From: Halieaceae bacterium
GTDB lineage: Bacteria > Pseudomonadota > Gammaproteobacteria > Pseudomonadales > Halieaceae
DNA: 51,548 bases
Direction of reading: 5' to 3'
Assembly (NCBI GenBank): GCA_024224435.1
Contig: JAAENL010000016.1
Span: forward strand, 1-51,548
Part shown: positions 49,970 through 51,548 of the stretch, piece by piece
Layout: every line of letters starts with the position of its first letter
Numbering within the stretch: the first letter of the stretch is position 1
Made by a program: the position numbers and the translations under genes
The notes under the pieces: model-generated
What the model was told of the DNA's origin: nothing
What the model saw: only the letters and a program-made list of their open reading frames with translations
Database searches by the model: none

Positions 49970-51548
49970 ATGATTGAAACCAAAAAAACCTTCTGTCGCT
50001 TCTGTCACGTGTTTTGTGGGCTGGAAGTCGACGTCGAAGAAAACCGCGTGGTGGCTGTCCGTGGCGATCACGATAATCCGGTTTCTGAAGGTTATACCTG
50101 CCCCAAAGGCCGCGCCGAGCACGAGCGTATCAATCACGCGGATCGATTGCGTGTCTCGCAAAAAAAAGTTGATGGGCGGTTCGTCGATATCGATTCTTCG
50201 ACAGCGATTAATGAAATAGGCGATAAACTGCGCGCCATTATCGACGAGCATGGCCCCGAATCCGTCGCCGTATATGTGGGTTGCGGCGGCCATCGCACCT
50301 CGGCCGGGGGCCCGTGGTATATCGCGAAATGGCTCGAAGCCTTTGGCTCCCCGCGTCTCTATACCTCCCTGACCATTGATTCTCCATCGCTGATCATTGC
50401 CTACGATCGTCTGTTCGGCGGCCCCCTGCCATTGGGTGTATTCGATATCGAACATGCGGACTGTGCCCTGTTCGTAGCGACCAACCCGGTGGTGTCACAT
50501 CACTGGACTATGCCCCAATCCAACCCCTTTACGCGTTTAAAGAAAGCATTGAACCGGGGGATGAAACTGGTGGTCATTGATCCGCGCAGGTGCGATGTTG
50601 CCGAGCGGGCGCATGTTCACCTGCAGGTGAAGCCAGGCGAAGATGCGAGCCTGCTGGCCTGTCTCATTCGTGAGATTATCGAGAACAAGTGGTATGACGT
50701 TGAGTACGTGGATCACTATGTCAGTGGTTTCGATGAGTTGTACGAGGCGGTGAAACCTTTTACGTTACCGTACACTGAGCAGCGCACCACCTGCGCCTCG
50801 GCGGATATCGTGGAAGCTGCGCGCATCTTTGCGACCGCCAACAGTGGCGCCGCTGCCTCGGGCACTGGTCTGCACATGGCTCGCCACCAAAATTTGACTA
50901 CGCAACTGGTGCAAACGCTCAACGCGCTGTGCGGCCGCTTCGATCGTCGCGGTGGCATGGCGCGTATCGCGGGTACGCTCGGCCCCAAACTGCCTTCGGA
51001 GGGAAACTCTCCATTGCCTGTATCGATGCGCACAGAGCAGCGTTCGCGAGTGCGCGATATCCAGGGCATTACCGGCCTGTTTGGTTACCAGGAAATGCCT
51101 ACCAACACACTGGCCGATGAAATTCTGACCCCTGGCAAAGGACAAGTGAAGGCGCTTATTGTTAATGGCGGTAACCCGGCGCTGGTGTTCAGCGATACAG
51201 ATCATACGCTTAAGTCGCTGGAGGAACTGGATTTACTGGTGGTGAATGATCTCTTTATGTCGGCTACGGCAAAGCACGCAGACTACGTGATGGCGGTGAC
51301 GCACCCCTTCGAAAGGGTGGATATTCCGATGCTATCTGACAATTACTATCCGTTCTCTTTCAATCAGTATTCGGAAAAAATGGTGGAACCACAGGACGAT
51401 GTGATCGAAGAGTGGGAGTTTTTTTGGCGTGCCGCGCAGCGTATGGGCAGCGGTTTCAGCTTGCCGGGTATTAACGCCGGTGATGCGCCAACGGCGGACG
51501 AGGTGATTCAAGCCCTGACACCGTCCGCTCGTATTTCATTGCAGGAAA
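49970..51548 (+). CDS. Molybdopterin oxidoreductase, partial (3' end outside window)
   Basis: The first 526 codons of a DMSO reductase-family enzyme; the frame runs off the right edge. ATG 49970 has AAAAGGG upstream. The N-terminal 4Fe-4S motif is Cys9-x2-Cys12-x3-Cys16-x27-Cys44 (FCRFCHVFCG ... YTCPKG). Conserved MoCo segments follow: PSLIIAYDRLFGG, VIDPRRCDVAERAHVHLQVKPGEDA, GTGLHMARHQN and LIVNGGNPALVF. The residue at the Mo-ligand position (TIDSPS region) is not a clear Cys. It is formate dehydrogenase- or oxidoreductase-like in shape; substrate unknown. No twin-arginine signal, so cytoplasmic. Confidence 0.9.
   Translation, partial: MIETKKTFCRFCHVFCGLEVDVEENRVVAVRGDHDNPVSEGYTCPKGRAEHERINHADRLRVSQKKVDGRFVDIDSSTAINEIGDKLRAIIDEHGPESVAVYVGCGGHRTSAGGPWYIAKWLEAFGSPRLYTSLTIDSPSLIIAYDRLFGGPLPLGVFDIEHADCALFVATNPVVSHHWTMPQSNPFTRLKKALNRGMKLVVIDPRRCDVAERAHVHLQVKPGEDASLLACLIREIIENKWYDVEYVDHYVSGFDELYEAVKPFTLPYTEQRTTCASADIVEAARIFATANSGAAASGTGLHMARHQNLTTQLVQTLNALCGRFDRRGGMARIAGTLGPKLPSEGNSPLPVSMRTEQRSRVRDIQGITGLFGYQEMPTNTLADEILTPGKGQVKALIVNGGNPALVFSDTDHTLKSLEELDLLVVNDLFMSATAKHADYVMAVTHPFERVDIPMLSDNYYPFSFNQYSEKMVEPQDDVIEEWEFFWRAAQRMGSGFSLPGINAGDAPTADEVIQALTPSARISLQE

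Noticed and set aside
1-51548. CRISPR arrays, tRNA/rRNA genes, insertion sequences, phage or integrase genes
   Set aside because: No regular repeat-spacer pattern, no tRNA- or rRNA-like stretch and no transposase or integrase motif was found on either strand.

Overview
The window looks like chromosomal DNA of a free-living, probably marine, gammaproteobacterium. The Cellvibrionales/Halieaceae-type lineages are my best guess. The basis is the presence of LptF/LptG, a DUF3581-like protein, a carboxynorspermidine pathway and a catabolic SDR/Rieske/Mo-enzyme operon, with dense overlapping gene packing. This placement is inference. I see no rRNA, tRNA, CRISPR, insertion sequence or phage gene. Both window edges cut a gene.

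Region A (1-25512) reads as one large lipid-modification locus, which I interpret as a sphingolipid locus. At its core are a serine palmitoyltransferase-like enzyme and a dedicated acyl carrier protein. Around them are the C-terminal part of a GNAT-type acyltransferase (possible ceramide synthase), a Sfp-type phosphopantetheinyl transferase, a lipid (ceramide-type) kinase and a Tam41-like CDP-lipid synthase in one operon. The decorating enzymes are four sulfotransferases, three ELM1-family (COG3660-type) proteins, three paralogous GT8-like putative glycosyltransferases and two related 2-oxoglutarate hydroxylases. An MsbA-like ABC exporter with an LptG/LptF pair could carry the product to the outer membrane. 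A full MurA gene is translationally coupled to the SPT gene. The simplest reading is synthesis, CDP-activation or phosphorylation, glycosylation, sulfation and export of a complex sphingolipid. To my knowledge sulfated glycosphingolipids made by such a locus are not described in gammaproteobacteria.

Region B (25582-32601) holds a DUF3581-like protein, two START/SRPBCC proteins, two SDRs, an acyl-CoA dehydrogenase with an unusual catalytic-base position, a TauD-type dioxygenase and a small membrane protein. It contains a 566-bp stretch with no convincing gene (27108-27673).

Region C (32663-41344) holds an orphan B12-binding radical SAM enzyme, the carboxy(nor)spermidine dehydrogenase/decarboxylase pair, a LysM lytic transglycosylase, a NUDT19-like Nudix hydrolase, a membrane protein, a carboxymuconolactone decarboxylase-like protein and a fatty acid hydroxylase.

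Region D (41341-51548) is a catabolic unit. A tandem-domain MarR regulator is transcribed divergently from a row of dehydrogenases: HIBADH-type, aldehyde dehydrogenase, two SDRs and an epimerase-like protein. These are followed by an NTF2-like protein, a secreted protein, a Rieske oxygenase and a molybdopterin oxidoreductase that runs off the window. The regulator and the operon share an intergenic region with three ATTGAC/GTCAAT half-sites overlapping two good divergent promoters.
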